From contig CAZGJN010000016.1 of the NCBI GenBank assembly GCA_964526645.1, positions 1 through 64,000 on the forward strand: 64,000 nt of DNA, read 5' to 3'. The stretch comes from JADJNW01 sp964526645 (lineage in GTDB: Bacteria; Bacteroidota; Bacteroidia; Chitinophagales; Saprospiraceae). Below, in pieces: positions 1-8,938 of this stretch; positions within the stretch are counted from its first letter, which is position 1; each line of letters starts with the position of its first letter. A program made the position numbers and the translations under genes. The notes beneath the pieces were generated by a model. The model was not told where the DNA came from and ran no database searches. It saw nothing but the letters and a program-made list of their open reading frames with translations.

Positions 1-84
1 TTTCAATGAGCTGATTTTTAATTACTTATTATTTAGTGCGTAAGTCCTATATAAAACAAATCATTATTTTTTAATCACAATAAA

Positions 85-2346
85 ATGAAAAAAATTATTA
101 CATCCGTTTTTGCTATTTTTTTGATAGTTCAAATTGCATTCGCACACAAGGGCAGCATTCGCGGGAGTGTGCAGGATGCCGCTACCAAAAGTCCTTTGAT
201 CGGCGCGATTATTACATTAGAAAATGTCAAAAAACAAACTTATACCGATGACCTAGGCTTCTATCAATTCAGTGATTTAGAAGCCGGAACGTATAAAATT
301 ATTATTAATTATCTTGGCTACGAGCCCCTGACCGAATCAGTGGAGGTGCGTGATAGCGAAACTTCTACCGTTCGTTCTTTTTTGAAGGATACGCCGATTG
401 AATTGCAAGCCGTAGTGATTTCGCCAGAACCCGAAGTGAATCGCCGCATCGTGTCTTCGTTGGATATTCACTTGCGCCCGACCAATACTTCGCAGGATAT
501 TTTGCGGATGGTACCAGGTTTGTTCATCGCGCAACACGCGGGTGGTGGCAAAGCCGAGCAAATTTTCCTGCGCGGTTTTGATATAGATCATGGAACGGAT
601 ATTTCATTAAATGTGGACGGTATGCCAGTAAATATGGTCTCCCACGCGCATGGGCAGGGTTATGCAGATTTGCATTTTTTGATTCCTGAAACTGTTGAAA
701 GAGTGCAATTTGCAAAAGGACCTTATTACGCGCCCTACGGGAATCTGGCGACTGCCGGTTATGTTGGCTTTCAAACGAAAAATGCGATTGACAAAAGCAT
801 GATTAAGTTGCAAGCCGGGCAATTCGATACCTATCGAGCAGTGGGAATGTTCAATTTGTTGGATCAATCACAATCCAATCGCGCACAAAATGCTTATTTG
901 GCAACAGAATATTTCTTTTCAAATGGCTATTTTGATAGCCCTCAAGCCTATAATCGCTTTAGCGCTTTATTAAAATATAATACCGCGCTAAATAATAATC
1001 ATTATTTGTCAGCATCCTTATCATCTTTCATCAGTCGTTGGGATGCCTCCGGTCAAATTCCTAACCGTGCTGTGGAAAGTGGTCAAATTAGTCGCTTTGG
1101 CGCAATTGATGATACCGAAGGTGGCAATACGAGTCGTACGAATGCCAATTTTCAATTGATTTCCTTATTAGACGATGGAAGCTCGGTACACAATCAGTTT
1201 TATTTCAGTCACTACGATTTTGAATTGTATTCCAATTTTACTTTCTTTTTGAATAATCCTATTGATGGTGATCAGATTAAACAGAAAGAAAATCGTAATA
1301 TCTTTGGTTATAATGGCGCTTATCAACGCAGCGATGAGTGGGCAGGCATGGAATGGCAAACCGAACTTGGATTAAATTTCCGACGAGATGGTGTGAAAAA
1401 TAATGAGCTTTCCCGCACCAAAGGCAGACAAACAACGCTGGAACGCTTGGCCCTGGGGGATGTGGATGAAATGAATATTGGTGTGTATGTGGATGAAACA
1501 ATTCGCATAGGCAAATTTTTAACTTTGAACACCGGACTGCGTTTTGACCAATTTCAGTTTTTGTACGTGGATCGCTTAAAAGAAGGATATGATCGTCGGA
1601 TAGCTTCCGCGAATATTGTAAGTCCTAAATTGAATGCTTATTTCACCATTAGTGATCGTTTGCAATTGTTTGCCAATAGCGGTTCTGGTTTTCACTCAAA
1701 TGATACGCGAGTAGCCGTTGCTCAAAATGGGCGGGAAATTCTACCCAAAGCAATGGGTTTGGAGGCGGGCGCGCTATTCAAATTGACCCCCAAGTTTTTA
1801 GTGACCACCAGCGTGTGGAACTTGGATTTGGAACAAGAATTTGTCTATGTCGGTGATGAAGCAATTGTAGAACCCAGTGGCAGAACGCGTCGGCAGGGTT
1901 TAGATGTAGCAGGGCGTTGGCAATTACTCAACTGGCTTTTTGCAGATTTTGATGTGAATTATACCTTTGCGCGCGCGCAGGATGCGCCGGAAGATGAAGA
2001 TTTTATTCCTTTGGCAGCAGAAATTACCAGCATTGGTGGTTTGACATTTCAATGTAAAAATGGTTGGAACGGCAGCTTGCGCTATCGTTACCTCGGCGAC
2101 CGCCCGGCGAATGAAGATAATTCGGTGATTGCGGAAGGTTATTTCTTGATGGATGCGGTGGTAAATTACACCAAATCGAAATATGAAATCGGCTGTAGCA
2201 TACAAAATTTATTGAATCAGGATTGGAATGAGGCGCAGTTTGATACGGAAAGTAGGCTGTTGAATGAATTAGCGCCCGTATCGGAGATTCATTTTACACC
2301 TGGTACGCCGTTTAATTTGAATGTGTTTTTTTCTTATTTTTTCTAA
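85..2346 (+). CDS. TonB-dependent outer-membrane receptor
   Basis: 753 aa. Residues 1-20 form a signal peptide ending IAFA. Residues about 24-100 are a CarboxypepD_reg-like beta-sandwich (GSIRGSVQDAATKSPLIGA). Residues about 105-225 are the plug, with LRGFDIDHGTDISLNVDGM, and the rest is a beta-barrel ending in the aromatic-rich FFSYFF. The family carries bulky or scarce substrates across the outer membrane using TonB energy. The substrate cannot be told from sequence; the histidine-containing stretch SHAHGQGYAD in the plug may hint at a metal or metal complex, but that is inference. No SusD-like partner lies next to it, so a glycan-utilisation role is less likely. A hairpin with a T-run follows the stop. 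No TAnnTTTG box was seen in the 84 bases upstream. Confidence 0.9.
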   Translation: MKKIITSVFAIFLIVQIAFAHKGSIRGSVQDAATKSPLIGAIITLENVKKQTYTDDLGFYQFSDLEAGTYKIIINYLGYEPLTESVEVRDSETSTVRSFLKDTPIELQAVVISPEPEVNRRIVSSLDIHLRPTNTSQDILRMVPGLFIAQHAGGGKAEQIFLRGFDIDHGTDISLNVDGMPVNMVSHAHGQGYADLHFLIPETVERVQFAKGPYYAPYGNLATAGYVGFQTKNAIDKSMIKLQAGQFDTYRAVGMFNLLDQSQSNRAQNAYLATEYFFSNGYFDSPQAYNRFSALLKYNTALNNNHYLSASLSSFISRWDASGQIPNRAVESGQISRFGAIDDTEGGNTSRTNANFQLISLLDDGSSVHNQFYFSHYDFELYSNFTFFLNNPIDGDQIKQKENRNIFGYNGAYQRSDEWAGMEWQTELGLNFRRDGVKNNELSRTKGRQTTLERLALGDVDEMNIGVYVDETIRIGKFLTLNTGLRFDQFQFLYVDRLKEGYDRRIASANIVSPKLNAYFTISDRLQLFANSGSGFHSNDTRVAVAQNGREILPKAMGLEAGALFKLTPKFLVTTSVWNLDLEQEFVYVGDEAIVEPSGRTRRQGLDVAGRWQLLNWLFADFDVNYTFARAQDAPEDEDFIPLAAEITSIGGLTFQCKNGWNGSLRYRYLGDRPANEDNSVIAEGYFLMDAVVNYTKSKYEIGCSIQNLLNQDWNEAQFDTESRLLNELAPVSEIHFTPGTPFNLNVFFSYFF

Positions 2347-2360
2347 AAAATCTCTATGCA

Positions 2361-2395
2361 ATTGTGGCACATCTCTAAGATGCGCCACAATTTTT
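2361..2395 (+). terminator. Rho-independent terminator after TonB receptor
   Basis: Two 14-base arms (2361-2374 and 2378-2391) pair with one mismatch around the loop CTA and run into TTTTT. The core TGGCRCATYTCTAARATGYGCCA recurs at 59620-59644 with compensated changes. Confidence 0.75.
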
Positions 2396-2429
2396 AAGGC
2401 GGCAACTACCCATATTTCCCACAAACCCA

Positions 2430-2437
2430 TATCTTTG
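2430..2437 (+). promoter_or_regulatory. Bacteroidota -7 box (TATCTTTG) for the ECF sigma gene
   Basis: Exact match to TAnnTTTG, 26 bases before the TTG start at 2463, which supports that start. No clear -33 element was seen. Confidence 0.5.
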
Positions 2438-2462
2438 CGTTGCACATTCACATAACCCAAAT

Positions 2463-3002
2463 TTGAACCGCCCAAATACCTATATATCAGACGATAAAAT
2501 AATCCAACTGTTGCAAAACAGCAACAAGGAAGGTCTATCAACTTTGTACGACAAATATGCGGGCGCTTTGTACGGCGTGATTTTCAAGATCGTTCAACAA
2601 CAAGAAGCAGCAGAAGAAGTACTACAAGATACCATTCTCAAAATCTGGAACAACGCCTCCAAGTTTGATGCTGCCAAAGGGACATTGCCAGTGTGGATGG
2701 TCAATATTGCCCGAAATGCAGCGATTGATCGCATCCGGCTCAAAAAAATCAATACCAAAACCCAAGAACTGGAGTCTATTTCCAATACGCTGGAGCAACA
2801 GGCGTTGAATCCTGATGTCATTGGTGTAAAAGAATTGACAGAAAAACTGAATCCTGAACAGAAAGCGATTATAGATTTAATTTATTTCAACGGTTATACC
2901 CAGTCGGAAACGGCGGAAGCACTGAATATCCCAGTTGGAACAGTAAAAACGCGGCTGCGAGCAGCTATTTTAAAAATGAGAGAAATGTTTTCTTTAGAAT
3001 AA
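2463..3002 (+). CDS. RNA polymerase ECF-type sigma-70 factor
   Basis: 179 aa. The start is TTG; no upstream in-frame ATG fits and the TATCTTTG box just upstream agrees. Region 2 spans about residues 20-90 (AEEVLQDTILKIWNNASKFD, then WMVNIARNAAIDRIR). Region 4 is at about 120-175, with the helix-turn-helix GYTQSETAEALNIPVGTVKTR. These factors direct RNA polymerase to a small regulon, usually envelope or stress genes. The next gene, a membrane anti-sigma factor, begins at the base after the stop codon, so the pair is translationally coupled and the sigma factor is probably held inactive at the inner membrane. Confidence 0.92.
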   Translation: MNRPNTYISDDKIIQLLQNSNKEGLSTLYDKYAGALYGVIFKIVQQQEAAEEVLQDTILKIWNNASKFDAAKGTLPVWMVNIARNAAIDRIRLKKINTKTQELESISNTLEQQALNPDVIGVKELTEKLNPEQKAIIDLIYFNGYTQSETAEALNIPVGTVKTRLRAAILKMREMFSLE

Positions 3003-3743
3003 ATGGATGTAAAAACATACATAGAATCCGGTGTTTTGGAATTATACGTCATGCAGGCGCTACCCGATGCCGAGCGCAAGGAAATAGAGTCATTAGCAGC
3101 GCAATATCCTGAAATACAAGCAGAAATCGAGCGCATCGAAGAGGCATTGCACCTCTATGCTTTGGATTATGCGCAGATGCCAAGACCCAATTTGAAACAT
3201 GAAATTCTCTCAAAAATTCCGGATTTGCCCCAAAGAAAAACGCCTGTTGTTCAATTTTGGCAATGGGCGATGGCTGCGGCTTTGATACTCGCTATCGGCA
3301 GCAGTATCTGGTTGTATTCAAAATGGACCCATAGCGCCCAGGAATTGGAAGAATTGACAATTGCCCAGCAAAACCTGGAAGAAGATTGCCAACGCACTCG
3401 CCAACAATTAGATATTTTAATCAATCCAAATACCAAAGCCATCGTGATGAATGGCACGCCGCTTTCGCCTAAATCCCGCGTGAAAGTCTTTTGGAATTCT
3501 GCTGCACAAGCTACTTTCCTTTCTATCGAGTCCTTGCCGCCTGCGCCGGATGGAATGCAATATCAACTTTGGTCGCTGGTGGGCAATAGCCCTACGAGCG
3601 CAGGAGTGTTCGATTCAACTATTGGCATCCTCCAAACGATGGAACTCGTTGCCAACGCCGACCAGTTTGCCGTTACGCTCGAACCAGCGGGCGGCAGCGC
3701 TACACCTACCCTGGAGCGGATGTATGTGGCTGGAAAGGTGTAA
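3003..3743 (+). CDS. Anti-sigma factor, RskA-type C-terminal domain
   Basis: 246 aa. ATG directly abuts the sigma-factor stop codon (TAAATG). The N-terminal 80 residues resemble an anti-sigma domain (ESGVLELYVMQALPDAERKE) without the zinc-binding HxxxCxxC motif. One membrane segment lies at about 80-105 (WQWAMAAALILAIGSSIWLY), followed by a short coiled coil at about 110-140 and a periplasmic RskA-like domain (about 145-245). In this family the cytoplasmic part binds the sigma factor and release follows regulated proteolysis. What signal it senses is unknown. Confidence 0.85.
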   Translation: MDVKTYIESGVLELYVMQALPDAERKEIESLAAQYPEIQAEIERIEEALHLYALDYAQMPRPNLKHEILSKIPDLPQRKTPVVQFWQWAMAAALILAIGSSIWLYSKWTHSAQELEELTIAQQNLEEDCQRTRQQLDILINPNTKAIVMNGTPLSPKSRVKVFWNSAAQATFLSIESLPPAPDGMQYQLWSLVGNSPTSAGVFDSTIGILQTMELVANADQFAVTLEPAGGSATPTLERMYVAGKV

Positions 3744-3784
3744 GATTTTTAATAAAGTGTTGTATCCTTAGAACAGCATTCAGC

Positions 3785-4372
3785 ATGGAACTTAAAAATG
3801 GCATCGCGACTTTTTACGCAGCTTCTAGGCAGGCTTGGCGCAATTGGCTGGAGGAAAATCATCAGTCAGAAAAATCGGTTTGGCTGATTATTTACAGAAA
3901 AGAAAGCCAGATACCCAGTGTCTATTATCCCGAAGCAGTAGATGAAGCCTTGTGCTTTGGTTGGATTGATAGCAAAATCAATAAACGCGATGAACAAAGC
4001 CATTATCAGTTTTTCGCTAAACGCAATCCTAAAAGCAAGTGGAGCAAGGTCAATAAAGCGAAATTGGAGCAGCTTACGGCACAAGGGCTGATGGCTCCCG
4101 CTGGACTGGAAATGGTAAAAATTGCAAAACAAAATGGCACTTGGACAGCGCTTGACGAGGTAGAAAATCTCACTGTTCCTGCGGATTTGCAAAAGGCATT
4201 CGATGAAAATAAATTGGCATTTGAAAACTGGGAAAAGTTTTCTCGTTCCTCCAAGCGAGGCATTTTGGAATGGATTTTGAACGCCCAAAAAATGGGAACC
4301 CGACAAAAGCGAATTGAAGAAACCGTTCGTTTAGCTGCGGCTAACATCAAAGCCAATCACTATCCTGGTTGA
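3785..4372 (+). CDS. YdeI/OmpD-associated family protein
   Basis: 195 aa. The first 120 residues carry family hallmarks: WLEENHQSEKSVWLIIYRK, then EALCFGWIDSKI and the basic stretch RNPKSKWSKVNK. The C-terminal part (about 135-195) has the second conserved block ENWEKFSRSSKRGILEWI followed by KRIEETVRLAA. Members are cytoplasmic proteins of unclear biochemistry, sometimes annotated as bacteriocin-protection proteins. It sits alone between the sigma operon and a convergent methyltransferase gene, with no obvious operon partner. Confidence 0.82.
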   Translation: MELKNGIATFYAASRQAWRNWLEENHQSEKSVWLIIYRKESQIPSVYYPEAVDEALCFGWIDSKINKRDEQSHYQFFAKRNPKSKWSKVNKAKLEQLTAQGLMAPAGLEMVKIAKQNGTWTALDEVENLTVPADLQKAFDENKLAFENWEKFSRSSKRGILEWILNAQKMGTRQKRIEETVRLAAANIKANHYPG

Positions 4373-4471
4373 AACATTCTACTAAAATAAAATCATGACT
4401 GCGCATTCAATCTTTATATTTCTGCAAATCAACATGTTATAACCTATTGACTATCTGCTGATATGATTTTA

Positions 4472-5029
4472 TCATCCTACCTCCTGATTGCGATAGCTTT
4501 TTAGAAAGACTTTTTTGCCTCTGCCGGTCAAAGTAAAATCCTTGAAATTCAGGAAAATACCCGATAAAAGCTCTAATTCGGGACGCTTATGAGGCGTGAT
4601 GATTATCAATTGGTCCGTGTGTTGAAAAAGCTGATAGGTCAATGGAAAAAGCTGTTTTTTAGGACAAAGGTGCATGGCAAAGCTACAAATGATAGCTGAA
4701 AATTGCCCTTTTAGGTGCCCCTGGATTACTTCCTCGAAAGATAGAGGGAGGCAGTTCTGATTAAAATTATTATGATAAGCTTCGTTCGTGTAGGGATCGC
4801 TTGCCAGCGGAAGGGGATAGCCCATTTCGCGCAGCACGATGCTCACTTCGCCGCTGCCGCAGCAAAAGTCCAATACCTGACTGTAATCTATCCGGTGTGC
4901 ATTTTGAAACAGTAAAGCCCTAATCTCTTGGAAATGAGGATTTTCATAATCTTTACCAAAAGCTTGGTAGTAGCCCGTTGCGCCGAGTTTGCTGTATTGA
5001 TTTCTGATGGCATCGTTTTTTTTAGGCAT
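4472..5029 (-). CDS. Class I SAM-dependent methyltransferase-like protein
   Basis: 185 aa. SAM-binding motif I is at about residues 51-60 (VLDFCCGSGEVSIVL), with an acidic residue after the next strand (LASDPYT). The PPY/DPPY catalytic motif of nucleic-acid methyltransferases is absent; at the equivalent place the protein reads SAIICSFAMHLCPKK. It is short and the C-terminal half is weakly conserved, so the substrate is unknown. It lies 56 bases downstream of the hydroxyproline oxidoreductase on the same strand and may be co-transcribed, but no function in that pathway is implied. Confidence 0.7.
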   Translation of the reverse strand: MPKKNDAIRNQYSKLGATGYYQAFGKDYENPHFQEIRALLFQNAHRIDYSQVLDFCCGSGEVSIVLREMGYPLPLASDPYTNEAYHNNFNQNCLPLSFEEVIQGHLKGQFSAIICSFAMHLCPKKQLFPLTYQLFQHTDQLIIITPHKRPELELLSGIFLNFKDFTLTGRGKKVFLKSYRNQEVG

Positions 5030-5085
5030 GCGCGTTTTTTTTATTGTTGCAAGGCAAGCTTTGGCAAAAGCACCCAGTTTTACAC

Positions 5086-6342
5086 CTATAACTTCCCAAA
5101 GCGCTCAGGTTCAAAAGCCTTGATGTCCATACTTAAAGGGGTATTGTTCGCTATCTCAGATACCAACTTCCCTGTGCCTGCACCTAAGCTCAATCCGATC
5201 ATAGAATGCCCCGTGGCGAGTATAAGATTTTGAAATTGCCGACTCCGACCGAGGTAGGGCAGCCCGTCTGCCGAACAGGGACGATAACCGTACCAGATTT
5301 CCTCCATGGGTGGCAAAGGGATATCAAAAGCGGGATAATATTTTTTCACTGCGTTCAAAATGCCCCGAACGCGGTTGAGCCGTGGCGGGGTTTTGGTGGC
5401 AGTGACTTCCATCGTACCGCCAAAGCGTGTGGCACCATTCATAGGCGTGAGTGCCACCCTGCCTTCCATAAGCACGGCAGGATAATTCAAACGGTGCCGA
5501 GGATCCGCCGACATAACCGAGTATCCTCTGCCGGGCATGAGCGGGATTTTGATCTGTAGCTTGGTAGCAAGCTCGCGACTCCAGGAGCCGGCAGCGAGCA
5601 CCACCAAGTCTGTATCGTATTGATTTTGTTGTGTTTGTACTTTTAAAACTTTTTTGGCGTGTGTAGAAAAACCTATTACTTCCTCCCTCGTAATTAATTG
5701 AATGCCTTGGGTTTGTAAATAATTTAGCAGATTTTGCATGAGCGCATTTGGTTTGCAATGAGCATCGCATTTGAACAAAACTGCACCGAGGGCATTCACC
5801 TCTGTTTGTGGCTCCAATGCCTGCACTTCCTCGCGGGAGAGCAAAGCAGCGTCAAGGTCTAATTGTCTGGCTTTTTCTACCAATTCCGCTGCATGGTGCG
5901 CCTTTTCTTCTGATTGAAACAATTCTAACAAGCCCTTATGCTCGTAGTAAAAGTCAAATCCAGGTGTTTGCCGCATTTCTTCATAACATTTCATACTCAA
6001 CAAGGCAATGTCCCGTAGGGGTATAGCTGACTTTTCGATGTGCGCTGCCGAAGCACTGCGCATGAACTGAAGCCCCCACTGGATCAGCGCCAGATTGAGG
6101 CGGGGTTGTACATAAAAAGGGCTTTCCGGATTCCACATCCACTTGATGCCTGCCTTCACATTGCCAGGCGTTGCCAATGGGATAAAATGGCTGGGGCAGA
6201 TGTACCCGGCATTGCCGTAGGAGCAGCTGTTGCGCATATCTCCCTTGTCAATTACGCTGACCTGCCATCCTTTTTGGTGCAAATAAAAAGCGGAGCTTAG
6301 TCCTACGATACCACCGCCGATGATAGTTGCCTGCTGTGCCAT
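5086..6342 (-). CDS. FAD-dependent oxidoreductase, probable D-hydroxyproline dehydrogenase (DadA-like)
   Basis: 418 aa. The N-terminus has the Rossmann motif GGGIVGLSSAFYLHQKGWQV followed by an acidic residue that would bind the FAD ribose (VIDKGD). The rest matches D-amino-acid dehydrogenase/glycine-oxidase-type DAO proteins, with MPGRGYSVM in the middle and LILATGHSMIGLSLGAGTGK near the end. In the hydroxyproline pathway this enzyme class oxidises cis-4-hydroxy-D-proline to 1-pyrroline-4-hydroxy-2-carboxylate. The flanking epimerase, deaminase and semialdehyde dehydrogenase support that substrate over D-alanine. A single-subunit enzyme appears to replace the multi-subunit dehydrogenase found in pseudomonads. 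Confidence 0.88.
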   Translation of the reverse strand: MAQQATIIGGGIVGLSSAFYLHQKGWQVSVIDKGDMRNSCSYGNAGYICPSHFIPLATPGNVKAGIKWMWNPESPFYVQPRLNLALIQWGLQFMRSASAAHIEKSAIPLRDIALLSMKCYEEMRQTPGFDFYYEHKGLLELFQSEEKAHHAAELVEKARQLDLDAALLSREEVQALEPQTEVNALGAVLFKCDAHCKPNALMQNLLNYLQTQGIQLITREEVIGFSTHAKKVLKVQTQQNQYDTDLVVLAAGSWSRELATKLQIKIPLMPGRGYSVMSADPRHRLNYPAVLMEGRVALTPMNGATRFGGTMEVTATKTPPRLNRVRGILNAVKKYYPAFDIPLPPMEEIWYGYRPCSADGLPYLGRSRQFQNLILATGHSMIGLSLGAGTGKLVSEIANNTPLSMDIKAFEPERFGKL

Positions 6343-6432
6343 ATTCTTATATCATTTTTAGTATGAAAACCCTGTAAGTTAAGCGCTTTTTAGATTTTGC
6401 AAATTGTAAAATTCACGAAAATCCTGTGCGCT

Positions 6433-7437
6433 TTAAATCACCTGAAAACCAAAGGCATAGGGATCGTCATCAGGGTCAATGGTGATGGTATTGTAGCCGT
6501 AAATTTTTGCCCAACCCTCAATGCTGGGGCGGATAGCGGGTTTGCCCTGGATGGTTGTTTCTTCTTCAATCTGACCGATAAATTGCGACCCAATGATGCT
6601 TTCGTGAATAAAAGTGACACCTTTACTCAATTTCCCTTTGGCGTGCCACTGCGCCATACGCGCCGAAGTGCCCGTACCACAAGGCGAGCGGTCAATCGCT
6701 TTGTCTCCATAAAAAACGGCATTACGGGCCGTAGCATTCGGGTCAATCGTTTTGCCTGTCCAAAGGATGTGGCTACAGCCCTGTATGGTAGGATTTTCAG
6801 GATGAATAAAAGTGTATTGTTTGTTGATGTGTTGGCGTAATTTCCGGCTCCAGGAGATGAGTTGTTCAACTGTGAAGTGCTCCAAGCCAGGGAAATTTTG
6901 TTGTACATCCACAATCGCATAAAAATTGCCACCATAAGCCACATCCATTGTGAGTGTACCCAGTTCGGGGCATTCAGCTACCACTTGCGTTGCTGCAAGG
7001 AAAGACTTCACATTGGTAAGCTTTACGCTTGTCACTTTTCTGCCTGCTTGATGATATTCCACTTCTACCAATCCTGCCGGCGCTTCTAAGCGCAGCTTTC
7101 CCGGCGTTTTAGGGCTGATCAATCCTTGCTCGATAGCAATAGTGACCGTTCCAATCATACCGTGCCCACACATAGGCAGGCAGCCACTGGTTTCGATAAA
7201 AAGCACAGCCGCATCATTTTTTTTATCGTGTGGCGGGTACAAAATGCTGCCACTCATCATATCGTGTCCTCTGGGTTCAAACATCAAACCCTTGCGGATC
7301 CAGTCATATTCTTGCAAAAAATGCAAGCGCTTTTCGCTCATATCATTACCCTCAAGAATCGGACCACCGCCAGCCACGACTCGCACGGGATTGCCACAGG
7401 TGTGTGCATCAATGCAAAAAAATGTTTTGGAAGCCAT
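6433..7437 (-). CDS. 4-hydroxyproline 2-epimerase (proline racemase family)
   Basis: 334 aa, normal family length. Both catalytic cysteines are present: one in MCGHGMIGT (about residue 90) and one in SPCGTGTSARMA (about 250). A Cys/Cys pair marks racemases and epimerases rather than trans-3-hydroxyproline dehydratases, which have Thr or Ser at the second position. The reaction is interconversion of trans-4-hydroxy-L-proline and cis-4-hydroxy-D-proline, the first step of catabolism. The gene lies four bases after the dehydrogenase stop at 7442, and the FAD oxidoreductase gene follows after a 90-base gap. Confidence 0.92.
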   Translation of the reverse strand: MASKTFFCIDAHTCGNPVRVVAGGGPILEGNDMSEKRLHFLQEYDWIRKGLMFEPRGHDMMSGSILYPPHDKKNDAAVLFIETSGCLPMCGHGMIGTVTIAIEQGLISPKTPGKLRLEAPAGLVEVEYHQAGRKVTSVKLTNVKSFLAATQVVAECPELGTLTMDVAYGGNFYAIVDVQQNFPGLEHFTVEQLISWSRKLRQHINKQYTFIHPENPTIQGCSHILWTGKTIDPNATARNAVFYGDKAIDRSPCGTGTSARMAQWHAKGKLSKGVTFIHESIIGSQFIGQIEEETTIQGKPAIRPSIEGWAKIYGYNTITIDPDDDPYAFGFQVI

Positions 7438-7441
7438 ATTT

Positions 7442-8932
7442 TTACAGACTCGCTTTCGTAAATTTATTATTGACCAAGCGCCAGATATTTCGAGTGTTTT
7501 TATCTTTTAATTCATCGGGCAACAACTCCTGTGGGCAGTTTTGAAAGCTAATGGGCCGCACCCAGCGTTTGACAGCCTGAACGCCTACAGCCGTAAATCG
7601 GCTATCCGTGGTAGCCGGAAACGGGCCGCCGTGTACCATACTGGCGCATACCTCCACACCTGTGGGAACACCATTGAAAATAACGCGCCCCGCTATGGCT
7701 TGTGCTGCTTCGATAAGGGCTTGGTGCTGCTCAAAATCGGATAAGGTTCCGTGAATGGAAGCCGTCAATTGTCCTTCTACTGCCTGCAAGACTTCCTTCA
7801 TGGCAAGCTGATTCGGGCAGGAGATAAGCAACGAAAAGGGTCCGAACACTTCTTCGTGCAAAACCGGATTTTGTAAAAAAGTAGTACTGCTCACGGTCGC
7901 TACTGCTGGTACAGGCTCGGTGGGAGCGGCTGCCGAGGCGATAAGGCTTACCCCTTTCTGCGAAAGCGTTTGTTGGAGTTTGCTCAAGTAATTAGCTTCA
8001 ATGCCTGCATGTAGCATTTTGCTCGGAGCAGCGTGTGCAATGGCTTGCCCCAGTAGCTGCAAAAAAACGTCCAAATTTTTACTTTCAATAGCGATCATCA
8101 AACCAGGATTGGTACAAAACTGCCCCATGCCGAGCGTGATGGAATCGGCAATCATACTTGCCAGTGTAGCGTTATTTTGTTGGAGAATTTCAGGCAGCAG
8201 CACAATGGGATTGACACTGCTCATTTCTGCAAACAATGGGATCGGCTTTTTGCGCCGTTGAACGTGGTCGTACAGGGCTTTGCCACCTGCAAAAGACCCC
8301 GTAAAACCTACAGCTTTGGTATGAGGATGTTGCACCAGCATCTGACCCACTTCAAAACCACAACCATGAACATGCTGAAAGACACCTTCGGGCATACCAC
8401 AGCTATCCATAGCTTTAAAAATCGCCTGCGCTACCATTTCTGACGTCTGTGGATGCGCCGGATGCGCCTTCACAATGACGGGGCAGCCAGCTGCTAAAGC
8501 CGAAGCCGTATCGCCTCCTGCGGTAGAATAGGCAAAAGGAAAATTGCTCGCTCCGAATACAACCACGGGCCCCAATGGGAAAAGCATTTTTCGCAAATCG
8601 GGCTTGGGAGGCACTCGGTCAGAGATAGCCGTGTCAATGGATGCTTCCACCCAGCTGCCTTCGCGGAGCATTGCAGCAAATGATCGTAGCTGAAAAACAG
8701 TGCGAGCACGCTCTCCTATCAGTCTGCCTTCCGGCAAATTGGTCTCTTTTTGGGTGGTTTGAATTAAAGTACTACCCAGATTTTCTATTTCAATAGCGAT
8801 GGCTTCCAAAAACGAGGCTTTTCGCACCGGTGCTTCTTTTCTGTACCATTCAAAAGCCTGTGCCGCCATTTGCACCTTCGCGTTGATCTCGGTAGGGGTA
8901 GCATCTTGAAACATCGTACTTTGATTGCGCAT
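7442..8932 (-). CDS. Aldehyde dehydrogenase, probable 2,5-dioxovalerate (2-oxoglutarate semialdehyde) dehydrogenase
   Basis: 496 aa. The protein aligns along its length with the NADP-type ketoglutarate semialdehyde dehydrogenase branch of the ALDH family: GPVVVFGASNFPFAYSTAGG near 125, LFAEMSSVNPIVLLP with the conserved Glu, and the catalytic cysteine in MGQFCTNPGL near residue 280. It would oxidise 2-oxoglutarate semialdehyde to 2-oxoglutarate, the last step of hydroxyproline catabolism. Six bases separate it from the deaminase stop, so the two are tightly coupled. Confidence 0.93.
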   Translation of the reverse strand: MRNQSTMFQDATPTEINAKVQMAAQAFEWYRKEAPVRKASFLEAIAIEIENLGSTLIQTTQKETNLPEGRLIGERARTVFQLRSFAAMLREGSWVEASIDTAISDRVPPKPDLRKMLFPLGPVVVFGASNFPFAYSTAGGDTASALAAGCPVIVKAHPAHPQTSEMVAQAIFKAMDSCGMPEGVFQHVHGCGFEVGQMLVQHPHTKAVGFTGSFAGGKALYDHVQRRKKPIPLFAEMSSVNPIVLLPEILQQNNATLASMIADSITLGMGQFCTNPGLMIAIESKNLDVFLQLLGQAIAHAAPSKMLHAGIEANYLSKLQQTLSQKGVSLIASAAAPTEPVPAVATVSSTTFLQNPVLHEEVFGPFSLLISCPNQLAMKEVLQAVEGQLTASIHGTLSDFEQHQALIEAAQAIAGRVIFNGVPTGVEVCASMVHGGPFPATTDSRFTAVGVQAVKRWVRPISFQNCPQELLPDELKDKNTRNIWRLVNNKFTKASL

Positions 8933-8938
8933 ACGCGG

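Noticed and set aside
2463..3743. FecI/FecR-type regulation of the TonB receptor at 85-2346
   Set aside because: A terminator separates them, the anti-sigma factor is RskA-like rather than FecR-like, and the receptor lacks an obvious signalling domain.
3785..4372. Convergent and antisense frames overlapping the YdeI-like gene (3866-4306, 4006-4356)
   Set aside because: They are shadows on the opposite strand; the plus-strand frame has the family motifs.
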